A stretch of 6,081 nt of DNA, from NCBI GenBank assembly GCA_001769925.1, contig MEPT01000121.1, forward strand, positions 10,864 through 16,944, given 5' to 3'. A program made the translations under genes and the position numbers. Below the pieces are notes generated by a model, which made no database searches, was not told the origin of the DNA, and saw nothing but the letters and a program-made list of their open reading frames with translations. The stretch comes from Bdellovibrionales bacterium RBG_16_40_8 (lineage in GTDB: Bacteria > Bdellovibrionota > Bdellovibrionia > Bdellovibrionales > UBA1609). Positions 1-6,070 of this stretch are shown in pieces (positions within the stretch are counted from its first letter, which is position 1; each line of letters starts with the position of its first letter).

Positions 1-177
1 AATATCGCCAACAGCTCCAAATTTATCCATTGTTTTTACTACCTTATCTACTCCGAGTGTTTTTTTTATATTTTTCCACCCAAATGCATGAGCCGCTTCA
101 GTCGCTAAAATTCCAAATATTGTTAGAGTAAAGATGATTATAGCTCTTTTAAGATTTAACCGATTAAAGAATTTCAT
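1..177 (-). CDS. Exported protein of unknown function, 5' part only
   Basis: An uninterrupted reading frame of 59 codons runs from an ATG at 177 off the left edge, so the C-terminal part is missing. The first 31 residues look like a Sec signal peptide: a basic n-region (MKFFNRLNLKRA), a hydrophobic core (IIIFTLTIFGILA) and a probable signal peptidase I site AHA|FG. The mature part begins FGWKNIKKTLGVDKVVKTMD, a lysine-rich amphipathic stretch that I do not recognise. The start is supported by a strong Shine-Dalgarno AAGGGGG (complement of 187-193), 9 bases before the ATG. It lies downstream of the GNAT-like gene on the same strand, but the 199-base gap and its own ribosome-binding site suggest separate transcription. 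The signal peptide is fairly sure. The function is unknown. Confidence 0.75.
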   Translation of the reverse strand, partial: MKFFNRLNLKRAIIIFTLTIFGILATEAAHAFGWKNIKKTLGVDKVVKTMDKFGAVGDI

Positions 178-186
178 ATTAAATAA

Positions 187-193
187 CCCCCTT
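187..193 (-). promoter_or_regulatory. Ribosome-binding site of the exported protein
   Basis: AAGGGGG on the minus strand, 9 bases upstream of the ATG at 177. This is the sequence evidence that the short edge frame is a real gene start. Confidence 0.7.
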
Positions 194-324
194 AAATAAA
201 TGCAAAATGCAAAATTAAAACAACCCCTATTTTTATATAGCAGCAAGGCTGGTGCCATAAATTTTATCTAGTGATTTTGCATAGTTACCAGAATGAGATG
301 GCATTTTATTGTTTAAAATATAAT

Positions 325-352
325 CAGCTGTTAAATTTTAATTTTACAGCTG
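325..352 (-). terminator. Inverted repeat, possible weak terminator of the adenosyltransferase/GNAT-like operon
   Basis: The arms CAGCTGT (325-331) and ACAGCTG (346-352) are perfect 7-base inverted repeats around a 14-base AT-only loop. They start 24 bases beyond the stop codon of the GNAT-like gene. Reading on the minus strand, the stem is followed by ATTATATTTT, which is T-rich but not a clean T run. The stem is short and each arm is itself nearly palindromic, so a protein-binding site or chance is also possible. Confidence 0.3.
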
Positions 353-376
353 TCGAACTTTTAGTCATTTCAAAAG

Positions 377-1489
377 CTAAATAAATGCTGGCTCGAAAAC
401 CGGCGGCAGAAATAGCGAGCGTGGTTTTAAAAATTCTGGTACTGGGTCGGCTGGTGGGAGCACACAATAAAGTCCGAACGGGGTTCTTGCAGAAATAAAA
501 GAACGAGGTGGCAGGGTAAGTAGCTCGCCTTCGAAGTGTGGATAAAGTAAAAATTCTTTTTTATCTAATTGCTTAAAGGCATTGTATAAAAGTGAATAAA
601 AAATATCTGGATTATCGGCGAACAAATGGGTTAAATGGCGAAATTCGAATTCTTGACCTTCTTTTGCAAGTGGATGCGCGATTCTTAAACAAGATAAAAC
701 AGCAAGGAGACTTTGAAAATTCGCGGCTTTATCGTCATATTTTGCGGCATAAAGCCGTTGTACACGCTCGGATGACCATGGCGCAGCGCAGCCAATAATA
801 TTGTTGTGCCTATCAAACGCAAGAAGAAAATTCTCTACAAACAAGTCATGCCAGCGTTCAATACTTTGCTGAAAATTCTCAACGGTATTGTAAAATCTTA
901 AAGGACGCTTTTCGGTTTTTCGTAAAATATATTCGGCAAGTTGAGCAAAATCATTATTATTAGCGGTTCTAATTTTAATTCCTGGTAGTGGAACGGCATG
1001 AAATGGCCATAACCCATGTAGACTTACAAGATCAAAATGTCGAAAAAGGTGGTATCGTGGCATGCCTCGGCGCAGGTTTCGCGGTCGTATCAAGGCATTG
1101 TAGGCCTGGCGCTGTGAATGCGGAATTACTGAAAAAATATAACGGCAATTGCGTTTTTTTCGTTCGCTCTCAAGAACCGGCAAGAAGTGTCGAGACCAAT
1201 TAAGCACAGCAAGTCGGGTGGGTGATACCCGTAAGTCGGTAGCATAACCGATAATTTCTTCTTGTCCTTCAATCTCGCCTTTTATGAATAAAATCGATGC
1301 CATAGCTTCAATTTCACTTAAGTCATTGTGTAATACATATGTAACATAATCATCAGTTTGAATTCGATATTGGTTAAAAAAGTTAAACATGCGTCTAAGC
1401 TGTAATTCAATTGAACCAGCAAGCGGTTTTTGCGCAAAATAATGAAGTAGTTTTTCATTTTCAGCATCAGATGTTTTAATTAGTTCCAT
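377..1489 (-). CDS. Tandem GNAT-like protein (degenerate acetyltransferase fold)
   Basis: This 370-residue protein appears to be built of two GNAT-like halves. In the first, a predicted strand EAMASILFI (61-69) and IIGYATDLRVSP (79-90) resemble GNAT strand 4 and the segment leading into the acetyl-CoA loop. A basic linker NLRRGMPRYHLFRHFDLVSLHG lies at about 138-159. The second half begins near IKIRTANNNDFAQL (171-184), a typical GNAT N-terminal pattern, with NIIGCAAPW at about 230-238. The usual acetyl-CoA pyrophosphate-binding signature (Q/R-x-x-G-x-G/A) is absent after DLRVSP, where the sequence reads TRLAVLNWSRHF, so catalysis is doubtful. No signal peptide or membrane segment is seen; it is probably cytoplasmic. 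The ATG at 1489 has AAGGAG 11 bases upstream and lies inside the last codons of the adenosyltransferase, so the genes are co-transcribed and probably coupled. The substrate is unknown. Family assignment is by motif only. Confidence 0.75.
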   Translation of the reverse strand: MELIKTSDAENEKLLHYFAQKPLAGSIELQLRRMFNFFNQYRIQTDDYVTYVLHNDLSEIEAMASILFIKGEIEGQEEIIGYATDLRVSPTRLAVLNWSRHFLPVLESERKKRNCRYIFSVIPHSQRQAYNALIRPRNLRRGMPRYHLFRHFDLVSLHGLWPFHAVPLPGIKIRTANNNDFAQLAEYILRKTEKRPLRFYNTVENFQQSIERWHDLFVENFLLAFDRHNNIIGCAAPWSSERVQRLYAAKYDDKAANFQSLLAVLSCLRIAHPLAKEGQEFEFRHLTHLFADNPDIFYSLLYNAFKQLDKKEFLLYPHFEGELLTLPPRSFISARTPFGLYCVLPPADPVPEFLKPRSLFLPPVFEPAFI

Positions 1490-2061
1490 TTTTTTTCAGG
1501 CTCCTTGCCCGAAAAATTTATGTAGCGGGCGGCCACAAACAAATAGTCACTTAGTCTATTTAAAAACATAATAATTTTATTTTGCGTTTCTTTTTCTAAT
1601 ATTTTGTTTATTGCGAAATGGCCAATAACTGTACGCTCGGCACGACGAACTACGGTGCGCGTTACATGTAATTGAGCAGCAGCAATTAATCCGCCTGGTA
1701 AAATAAAATTTTTTAATTGAGGGATCGAGTTGTCCATTAAATCAATATTTTTTTCGAGAAGCAGTATTATTTCGTCGTTAAGTTTAGGTAGTTTTGGTAA
1801 AAGCTTACTGTCGCTGCAAGCAAGATGACTACATACTGTGAATATTTCGTGCTGCACTTTTTCAATAGTGTTAATAATTGCTTTTGACGATGCGTTCGCA
1901 GAAGAGCGTTTAAGCTCGCTGATATTTAATCCAAGAAGAGCATTAACTTCATCTAAATTTCCATAAGCTTCAAGTTGCGGATTCATTTTTGACACACGCG
2001 GACCACCTAACAGGGAGGTTTCGCCAAAGTCTCCGCTTTTTGTATAAATTTTTGTTCTCAT
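1480..2061 (-). CDS. Cob(I)yrinic acid a,c-diamide / cob(I)alamin adenosyltransferase, PduO type
   Basis: This cytoplasmic enzyme transfers the 5'-deoxyadenosyl group of ATP to cob(I)alamin, giving adenosylcobalamin (EC 2.5.1.17). The 193 residues match the usual length of the PduO/MMAB family. The N-terminal ATP-binding motif is YTKSGDFGETSLLGGPRVSK (6-25), followed by EAYGNLDEVNALLG (31-44). LPGG lies at 121-124. The active-site helix RTVVRRAER (135-143) carries the conserved R139, R140 and E142, and NRLSDYLFVAARYIN (168-182) closes the family signature. No key residue is missing. The ATG at 2061 is correct for the family because the ATP motif starts at residue 6, although no good Shine-Dalgarno is visible. 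Its last codons overlap the GNAT-like start by 10 bases and contain an A8 run. No other cobalamin genes are nearby, so it may serve salvage or a distant B12-dependent enzyme. Human MMAB is the best-known homologue. Confidence 0.95.
   Translation of the reverse strand: MRTKIYTKSGDFGETSLLGGPRVSKMNPQLEAYGNLDEVNALLGLNISELKRSSANASSKAIINTIEKVQHEIFTVCSHLACSDSKLLPKLPKLNDEIILLLEKNIDLMDNSIPQLKNFILPGGLIAAAQLHVTRTVVRRAERTVIGHFAINKILEKETQNKIIMFLNRLSDYLFVAARYINFSGKEPEKKWN
1501..1506 (-). promoter_or_regulatory. Ribosome-binding site for the GNAT-like gene, inside the adenosyltransferase gene
   Basis: AAGGAG (complement of 1501-1506) lies 11 bases before the ATG at 1489. It is embedded in the adenosyltransferase codons for K-E near the C-terminus. 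The spacer is almost all A (part of an A8 run, 1489-1496). The same AAGGAG sits 5 bases before a slippery A AAA AAA heptamer in the adenosyltransferase frame. Confidence 0.75.
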
Positions 2062-2108
2062 AATAGATAGTTAATCATATATTGCTGTATTCTTCAAAGA
2101 GTGTGCAA
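2062..2108. promoter_or_regulatory. Divergent promoter region between the two operons
   Basis: This 47-base gap must hold or adjoin both promoters. On the plus strand, TATATT (2078-2083) with TTCTCA (2055-2060) at a 17-base spacing is a plausible -10/-35 pair: 5 of 6 and 4 of 6 matches to the sigma-70 consensus. It would give a leader of about 20 bases. On the minus strand TATGAT (complement of 2074-2079) is a -10 candidate without a good -35. The two -10 boxes overlap, so the promoters could compete. This is consensus matching by eye only. Confidence 0.35.
2096..2101 (+). promoter_or_regulatory. Weak ribosome-binding site that sets the amidohydrolase start
   Basis: AAAGAG lies 7 bases before the ATG at 2109. 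The alternative in-frame TTG at 2082 and GTG at 2103 have no comparable upstream site, and the family's conserved SIPHAG motif begins only 6 residues after the ATG. The ATG at 2109 is therefore preferred. Confidence 0.5.
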
Positions 2109-2903
2109 ATGAAGCCATTTTTTATTTCAATACCTCATGCGGGAGAGGTTGTCCCCCAAGAAGCCTACTGGTTAAAAAAACTGGCAGAGCCTGTTCTTAT
2201 GTGCGATGTCGACCGTTATGTTGATGAGTTATATGGTCCAGCTGCTGAAGCGGCTAGAGTTCCCACTATTATTGCTGATGTGCACCGTTACGTAGTAGAT
2301 TTAAATCGCTTACCAGAAGATATCGACCAAAACTCAGTAGTTGGGAGCCAAAACCCATCTGGTAAATTCACTACAGGCTATCATTGGTCGCAAACGACAA
2401 CTGGCGAGATTTTAATAAAAACTCCCATAAGTATAGAGTTACATAAAGAACTGACAAAAAAATATTTTCAGCCATTTCATAATCGCGTAGCAGAGGCATT
2501 TACTAATTTTCGAAATTCTGGACACAAACATGTTTTTCATCTTGATGCCCATAGCATGCCGTCAATGGGCACAGCGATTCATCGAGATCCTGGGACTAAA
2601 CGGCCGCAAATTGTGGTGAGCGATCGTGATGGTAAGAGCTGTGATCAGGCTTACAAAGATTTAGTTATAAAAGCCTATGAATCTGCGGGATTTGAGGTTA
2701 CTTACAATTGGCCGTATAAAGGCGGCCGCATTACCGAAACTTACGGCCAGGCAGCAAAAGGTCAGCACACTTTGCAAGTTGAGATGAATCGATCACTTTA
2801 TATGGATGAAATTACTAAGAAAAAAAATACAGATAAATTTTTTGAGGTGGTTAATAAAATTGAACAAGCTATCGCAATGATCGTCGAGGAGCTAACCACA
2901 TGA
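2109..2903 (+). CDS. N-formylglutamate amidohydrolase family protein
   Basis: This 264-residue protein belongs to the FGase family of zinc-dependent amidohydrolases, related to aspartoacylase and carboxypeptidase. The named reaction is N-formyl-L-glutamate + water to L-glutamate + formate, the last step of one histidine-degradation route (HutG). Family motifs are in order: SIPHAG (7-12), DVDRYVDELY (33-42), HRYVVDLNR (59-67), HWSQTTTGE (92-100), HLDAHSM (144-150), VSDRDG (170-175), GGRITETYG (205-213) and EMNRSLYMDE (225-234). The histidines and acids in SIPHAG, DVDRYVD and HLDAHS are the likely metal and catalytic residues. No signal peptide is seen, so it is cytoplasmic. It is first in a plus-strand operon and its TGA overlaps the resB ATG (ATGA, 2900-2903). 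No hut genes are visible, so the real substrate could be another N-acylated amino acid. An upstream TTG at 2082 would add nine residues but is not favoured. Confidence 0.9.
   Translation: MKPFFISIPHAGEVVPQEAYWLKKLAEPVLMCDVDRYVDELYGPAAEAARVPTIIADVHRYVVDLNRLPEDIDQNSVVGSQNPSGKFTTGYHWSQTTTGEILIKTPISIELHKELTKKYFQPFHNRVAEAFTNFRNSGHKHVFHLDAHSMPSMGTAIHRDPGTKRPQIVVSDRDGKSCDQAYKDLVIKAYESAGFEVTYNWPYKGGRITETYGQAAKGQHTLQVEMNRSLYMDEITKKKNTDKFFEVVNKIEQAIAMIVEELTT
2886..2891 (+). promoter_or_regulatory. Ribosome-binding site for resB inside the amidohydrolase gene
   Basis: GAGGAG lies 8 bases before the ATG at 2900. It is within the last codons of the upstream gene, and with the ATGA stop/start overlap it supports coupled translation. 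Confidence 0.7.
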
Positions 2904-4321
2904 ATCGTACAACTAAACATGTAGTAAATGCGCTTGAGAAATTATTTAATTTTTTTGCATCTATTCAGTTAGCAATTATTGTTTTATCAGGTCTTGCCAT
3001 AATATGTGCAGTCGGAACTATCGTTGAGGCGCGCTATGATTCTAATTATGCACAAAAAATGGTTTATCAGTCGCCATATATGTATCTGATTATGGCGCTT
3101 TTGTGCGTTAATTTGCTAAATGTAATGATTGATCGCTTACCATGGAAGGCGCGCCATACTGGGTTTGTGCTAGCCCATATCGGAATCATTGTAATAGTTG
3201 TGGGGGCTTTAATTACAAAAAAATATGGTATTGATGGCAGTATGGCTTTAAATATCGATGAAAAAAGTCGTAGTATTAGTCTTTCTGAAAATGAGTTAGC
3301 GATTTATACGTCGTTAGGTGAGGGTACTTATAAACATATGTACTCCAGCACTCAAGATTTTTTACTTTCTTCACCTAGAAATAACCCAATTTCAGTAACT
3401 CTTGATAGAAATAATTTTAAAGTAACTGATTATTATCACTATTCACTACGTGAACAAAAAATAATTGAGTCACAAAACCCCTATGATGGCCCAGCTGTGC
3501 GCTTGCAATTACAAAATGCTAACATCAATATAACAGAATGGCTTAGCCGGGCAGTCACAGCCCCCTATGAGACTTTCGATTTAGGCCCTGCACGTATTGT
3601 TTTAGCAGAAGAGAAAGCTAAAGTTCAAAATACTGATGGCAACGTGATTGTTTTACGCCCAGATAAAAAAGATAAAATTCGTTACGAAATTTACACAAAA
3701 AGTAAAAGTGGATTAACAAAATCTGGGTTATTACCACTTGCTGAAGCTATCGATACAGGATGGATGGATATCAAGCTTCGACTTCTTAAGTATTTACCTA
3801 GAGCAGAAAATAAAATTAAATTTACAGAAAAAACACGGCCAACTGGTATGACCTCGCCCGCTATAAAAATAGAATTTAATGATAAAGCACACTGGGTGGG
3901 GTTGAATTCGCCACTACAGCTTTACACAGATGTGGCAAGTTATGTGGTTGCATACCGAAACCGCTTGCTAGATTTGGGTTTTGATATGAGTTTAAAACAA
4001 TTTACGGTTGGCCGTTATCAAGGCACAAATCGAGCAATGTCTTATGAAAGTATTGTAAATGTATCAGGGCTAGGTGAACGGCATATTTCAATGAACGAAC
4101 CATTAAAGTATAGAGGGTACACCTTTTACCAGGCAAGCTTTCAAGAAAACGATCAGGGTGAGGCAACAACTTCTATTTTATCTGTTAACAAAGACCCAGG
4201 GCGGCCCGTAAAATATTTTGGCTTTTTTTTTGTAGTTCTAGGAACAATATTTATGTTTTACTTTAAACGATTTCGCGCCAAGCTTGAAAAGGTTAATAAA
4301 ATATCAGAAGGGCAAAGTTAG
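2900..4321 (+). CDS. resB: ResB-like cytochrome c biogenesis protein (System II, CcsB)
   Basis: This is one half of the System II (Ccs) haem-export and cytochrome c synthetase complex, in the cytoplasmic membrane. The 473 residues show the ResB plan. TM1 lies at about 16-41 with FFASIQLAIIVLSGLAII, TM2 at about 59-77, and TM3 at about 87-107. A large extracytoplasmic domain (about 110-435) follows, then a last TM at about 438-456. HTGFVLAHIG (86-95) supplies H86 and H93; one of them is the probable intramembrane haem ligand corresponding to the CcsB-side histidine. The segment PLKYRGYTFYQASF (401-414) followed by KDPGRPVKYFG (431-441) is typical of the family just before the last TM. It starts with the ATG overlapping the previous stop and ends one base before the ccsA ATG. 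A T9 run (4223-4231) in the last TM encodes three Phe. The symbol is by family. Confidence 0.92.
   Translation: MNRTTKHVVNALEKLFNFFASIQLAIIVLSGLAIICAVGTIVEARYDSNYAQKMVYQSPYMYLIMALLCVNLLNVMIDRLPWKARHTGFVLAHIGIIVIVVGALITKKYGIDGSMALNIDEKSRSISLSENELAIYTSLGEGTYKHMYSSTQDFLLSSPRNNPISVTLDRNNFKVTDYYHYSLREQKIIESQNPYDGPAVRLQLQNANINITEWLSRAVTAPYETFDLGPARIVLAEEKAKVQNTDGNVIVLRPDKKDKIRYEIYTKSKSGLTKSGLLPLAEAIDTGWMDIKLRLLKYLPRAENKIKFTEKTRPTGMTSPAIKIEFNDKAHWVGLNSPLQLYTDVASYVVAYRNRLLDLGFDMSLKQFTVGRYQGTNRAMSYESIVNVSGLGERHISMNEPLKYRGYTFYQASFQENDQGEATTSILSVNKDPGRPVKYFGFFFVVLGTIFMFYFKRFRAKLEKVNKISEGQS
4307..4312 (+). promoter_or_regulatory. Ribosome-binding site that sets the ccsA start
   Basis: GAAGGG lies 10 bases before the ATG at 4323. 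The frame stays open upstream to a TTG at 4284, but that start would put 13 basic residues before a complete signal peptide and lies deep in resB. The ATG at 4323 is therefore the start. Confidence 0.6.
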
Positions 4322-4322
4322 A

Positions 4323-5951
4323 ATGAAACTAAAAAAAATATTTATTTTCTTTTTTTTCAACGCTATTTTTTTAAGTATGGCCAGTGCTGGTCTTGAGAGT
4401 TTGCCGGTGCAAGACGGCGGCCGCATTAAGCCTTACGATACCTTTGCCAGAGAGACGCTTAATCTTTTGTGGGGTAAAGAAACGTATCACGGTCGTGATG
4501 CCACCAATGTTGTTTTTAGCTGGATGTTGATACCTAAAGATTGGGATAATACTGAATTTCTACTTATTCGCCATAGTGGGCTACGTGAGGCTTTAAATCT
4601 TGATAATAAAAGGCTTTATTATAAGCCTGCAGATATTATGGTAAGTAATCGTTTCGTTCTTTTGCTACAGGATTTAAAAAATAAGCGCGCAGCTCGAGAA
4701 AAGTTAGATCCTTTTTTTCAGGCAGTCGAAACATTAGAAAATCAAGTATCTGCGTTTCACGCTGTTAGCACAGGTCAGATCCTACGCATTCAGCCAAATA
4801 TTGCAGAAAATCTCGCATGGAAAAATGTTGCAGATTTAGATGTCGAGTTTAGAGATAAATTTAGCATGATTACAGAAAATTTTGTCAAAATGATATCTGC
4901 CAAGGCATCAGGTGATAATGCGGTAGCAAAGTCGGCAAGCAAAGAATTATCAATTGCGGTAGATAATTATAAAAATTTAGCACGCACAAAATTTGGTGAA
5001 TATTATAATGACGCAAAAATTAGCGCTGAAGTATTCTACAATAACCTGCACCCATTTCGCTGGGCTTGGATTTTTTATTTAGCGGCTCTTATTTTTTTTA
5101 GCATTGGATATTTTGGTGAAAAATCAATCTGGATGAAATTTGGGTGGGCAACGTCAGGGGTAGCTCTTTTTTTTCAAATTATTGGTGTTTCGACGCGTGT
5201 CTATATATTAGGGCGCGCCCCTGTATCTAATATGTTTGAGACAGTAGTTTGGGTAGCTTTTGGTACCTTTGTGTTGGCGTCGATTCTTTACCGCTATACT
5301 GGAGCAAGGGTCTTGCCGGTTGCGGCAACAATGGTATCAACATTGTGCCTTATATTGTCCGATATTTCGTCGAGTGTGCTTGATGAGTCTTTAACGCCGC
5401 TTGAACCAGTGCTAAGAGATAACTTTTGGCTAGTTACCCACGTTATTATTATTGTTTCAAGTTACGCTGCTTTTTTTCTAGCATTTTTCATTGGCGATAT
5501 CGTGCTATATTATTTTTTGCGCGATGAGAAAAAATACCAGGAGCAAATTAATTCTGGGGTAAATTCTATTTATCGCGCTCTGCAGGTAGGGGTTGTGCTT
5601 CTTGCCGTAGGTATTATTATAGGCGGGATATGGGCAGATTATTCTTGGGGGCGATTTTGGGGTTGGGACCCTAAAGAAACCTGGGCATTTATTGCGCTTA
5701 TTGGGTACTTGATTATCTTACATGGTCGATTAGTTGGGTTATTAAAAAATTTTGGTTTAGCCGCTGCATCTGTATTAGCATTTTCTTTGGTAATTATGGC
5801 ATGGTATGGCGTAAATTTTGTTCTAGGAGCTGGGTTTCACACTTACGGGTTCGGCGCTGGTGGAGTTGAGTATGTGGCCGGGTTTGTAGCTGTACATATT
5901 ATTTTTGTTGCCTATGTGACCACACTGCGTAGAGGAATTTCGCGTAAATAA
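4323..5951 (+). CDS. ccsA: CcsA/ResC-like cytochrome c synthetase with N-terminal periplasmic domain
   Basis: This is the second half of the System II machinery: it handles haem and presents it to apocytochrome c at the outer face of the membrane. The 542 residues start with a signal peptide or first TM (basic MKLKK, then a Phe-rich core, ASAG near 20-23). Next is LPVQDGGRIKPYDTFARE (27-44), a motif I know from ResC/CcsA proteins with an extracytoplasmic N-terminal domain. That hydrophilic domain reaches to about 243. The CcsA membrane domain follows, with about eight or nine TMs from 246 to 533. It includes LGRAPVSNMFETVVW (296-310) and the haem-binding WWD motif WGRFWGWDPKETW (442-454). Likely haem ligands are H373 (LVTHV) and H506 (GFHTYGFG) flanking WWD, and H467 (ILHGR) in the membrane. 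It is longer than plain CcsA because of the N-terminal domain. It begins one base after the resB stop, so the two are certainly co-expressed. Confidence 0.94.
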   Translation: MKLKKIFIFFFFNAIFLSMASAGLESLPVQDGGRIKPYDTFARETLNLLWGKETYHGRDATNVVFSWMLIPKDWDNTEFLLIRHSGLREALNLDNKRLYYKPADIMVSNRFVLLLQDLKNKRAAREKLDPFFQAVETLENQVSAFHAVSTGQILRIQPNIAENLAWKNVADLDVEFRDKFSMITENFVKMISAKASGDNAVAKSASKELSIAVDNYKNLARTKFGEYYNDAKISAEVFYNNLHPFRWAWIFYLAALIFFSIGYFGEKSIWMKFGWATSGVALFFQIIGVSTRVYILGRAPVSNMFETVVWVAFGTFVLASILYRYTGARVLPVAATMVSTLCLILSDISSSVLDESLTPLEPVLRDNFWLVTHVIIIVSSYAAFFLAFFIGDIVLYYFLRDEKKYQEQINSGVNSIYRALQVGVVLLAVGIIIGGIWADYSWGRFWGWDPKETWAFIALIGYLIILHGRLVGLLKNFGLAAASVLAFSLVIMAWYGVNFVLGAGFHTYGFGAGGVEYVAGFVAVHIIFVAYVTTLRRGISRK

Positions 5952-6070
5952 AATAATTGATATTCGAGACAAACATGGCGAAATTCTTACTGGGTTTGGC
6001 TTTGTCACATTTTGATTTACTAATTTAAACAATGCTGCATCATGGCCAGTAAGTTATCTTAGAGGATTTA
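5952..6070. other. Spacer after ccsA with a long-range inverted repeat
   Basis: No terminator-like hairpin with a T run is seen here. An 8-base perfect inverted repeat CTTACTGG (5986-5993) and CCAGTAAG (6046-6053) encloses 52 bases. A 17-codon frame at 5975-6028 (MAKFLLGLALSHFDLLI) lacks a good ribosome-binding site. The spacer probably links ccsA to the next plus-strand gene. Confidence 0.45.

Larger units (their letters stand above)
178..376. other. 199-base spacer, no confident gene
   Basis: No gene of convincing length lies here. It holds the ribosome-binding site for the exported protein and a possible weak terminator (325-352). It also has three copies of the octamer TGCAAAAT: 201-208 and 208-215 directly, and 274-281 inverted. 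Two short minus-strand frames with coding-like composition (368-324 and 304-233) lack ribosome-binding sites. A TATAAA-like box occurs on the minus strand near 232-238 without a good -35 partner, so no promoter is called. Confidence 0.6.

Noticed and set aside
200..271. Plus-strand 23-codon frame in the left spacer
   Set aside because: There is no ribosome-binding site, it is in a low-complexity AT-rich region, and there is no similarity I recognise.
592..798. Plus-strand frame of 68 codons
   Set aside because: It lies wholly opposite the GNAT-like gene, has no ribosome-binding site or recognisable motif, and the minus-strand gene has a clear start and operon context.
988..1203. Plus-strand frame of 71 codons
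   Set aside because: It is also antisense to the GNAT-like gene and shows no independent coding support.
2082..2108. TTG start giving the amidohydrolase nine extra residues
   Set aside because: It has no ribosome-binding site, and it lies at the likely -10 box and upstream of the predicted transcript start; the family's conserved region fits the ATG at 2109.
2721..4427. The 13-mer GGCGGCCGCATTA occurs twice (near 2721 and 4416), including a GC-rich octamer unusual for this AT-rich sequence
   Set aside because: In both places it encodes Gly-Gly-Arg-Ile within conserved family motifs (GGRITETYG and QDGGRIKP), so codon coincidence explains it; there is no wider repeat around either copy.
5975..6028. 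17-codon hydrophobic peptide frame MAKFLLGLALSHFDLLI
   Set aside because: It is too short and lacks a convincing ribosome-binding site to annotate as a gene; it is kept only as a note in the leader-structure finding.
5823..6032. Minus-strand frame of 69 codons
   Set aside because: Most of it is antisense to the conserved C-terminus of CcsA, and it would need a TTG start without a ribosome-binding site.
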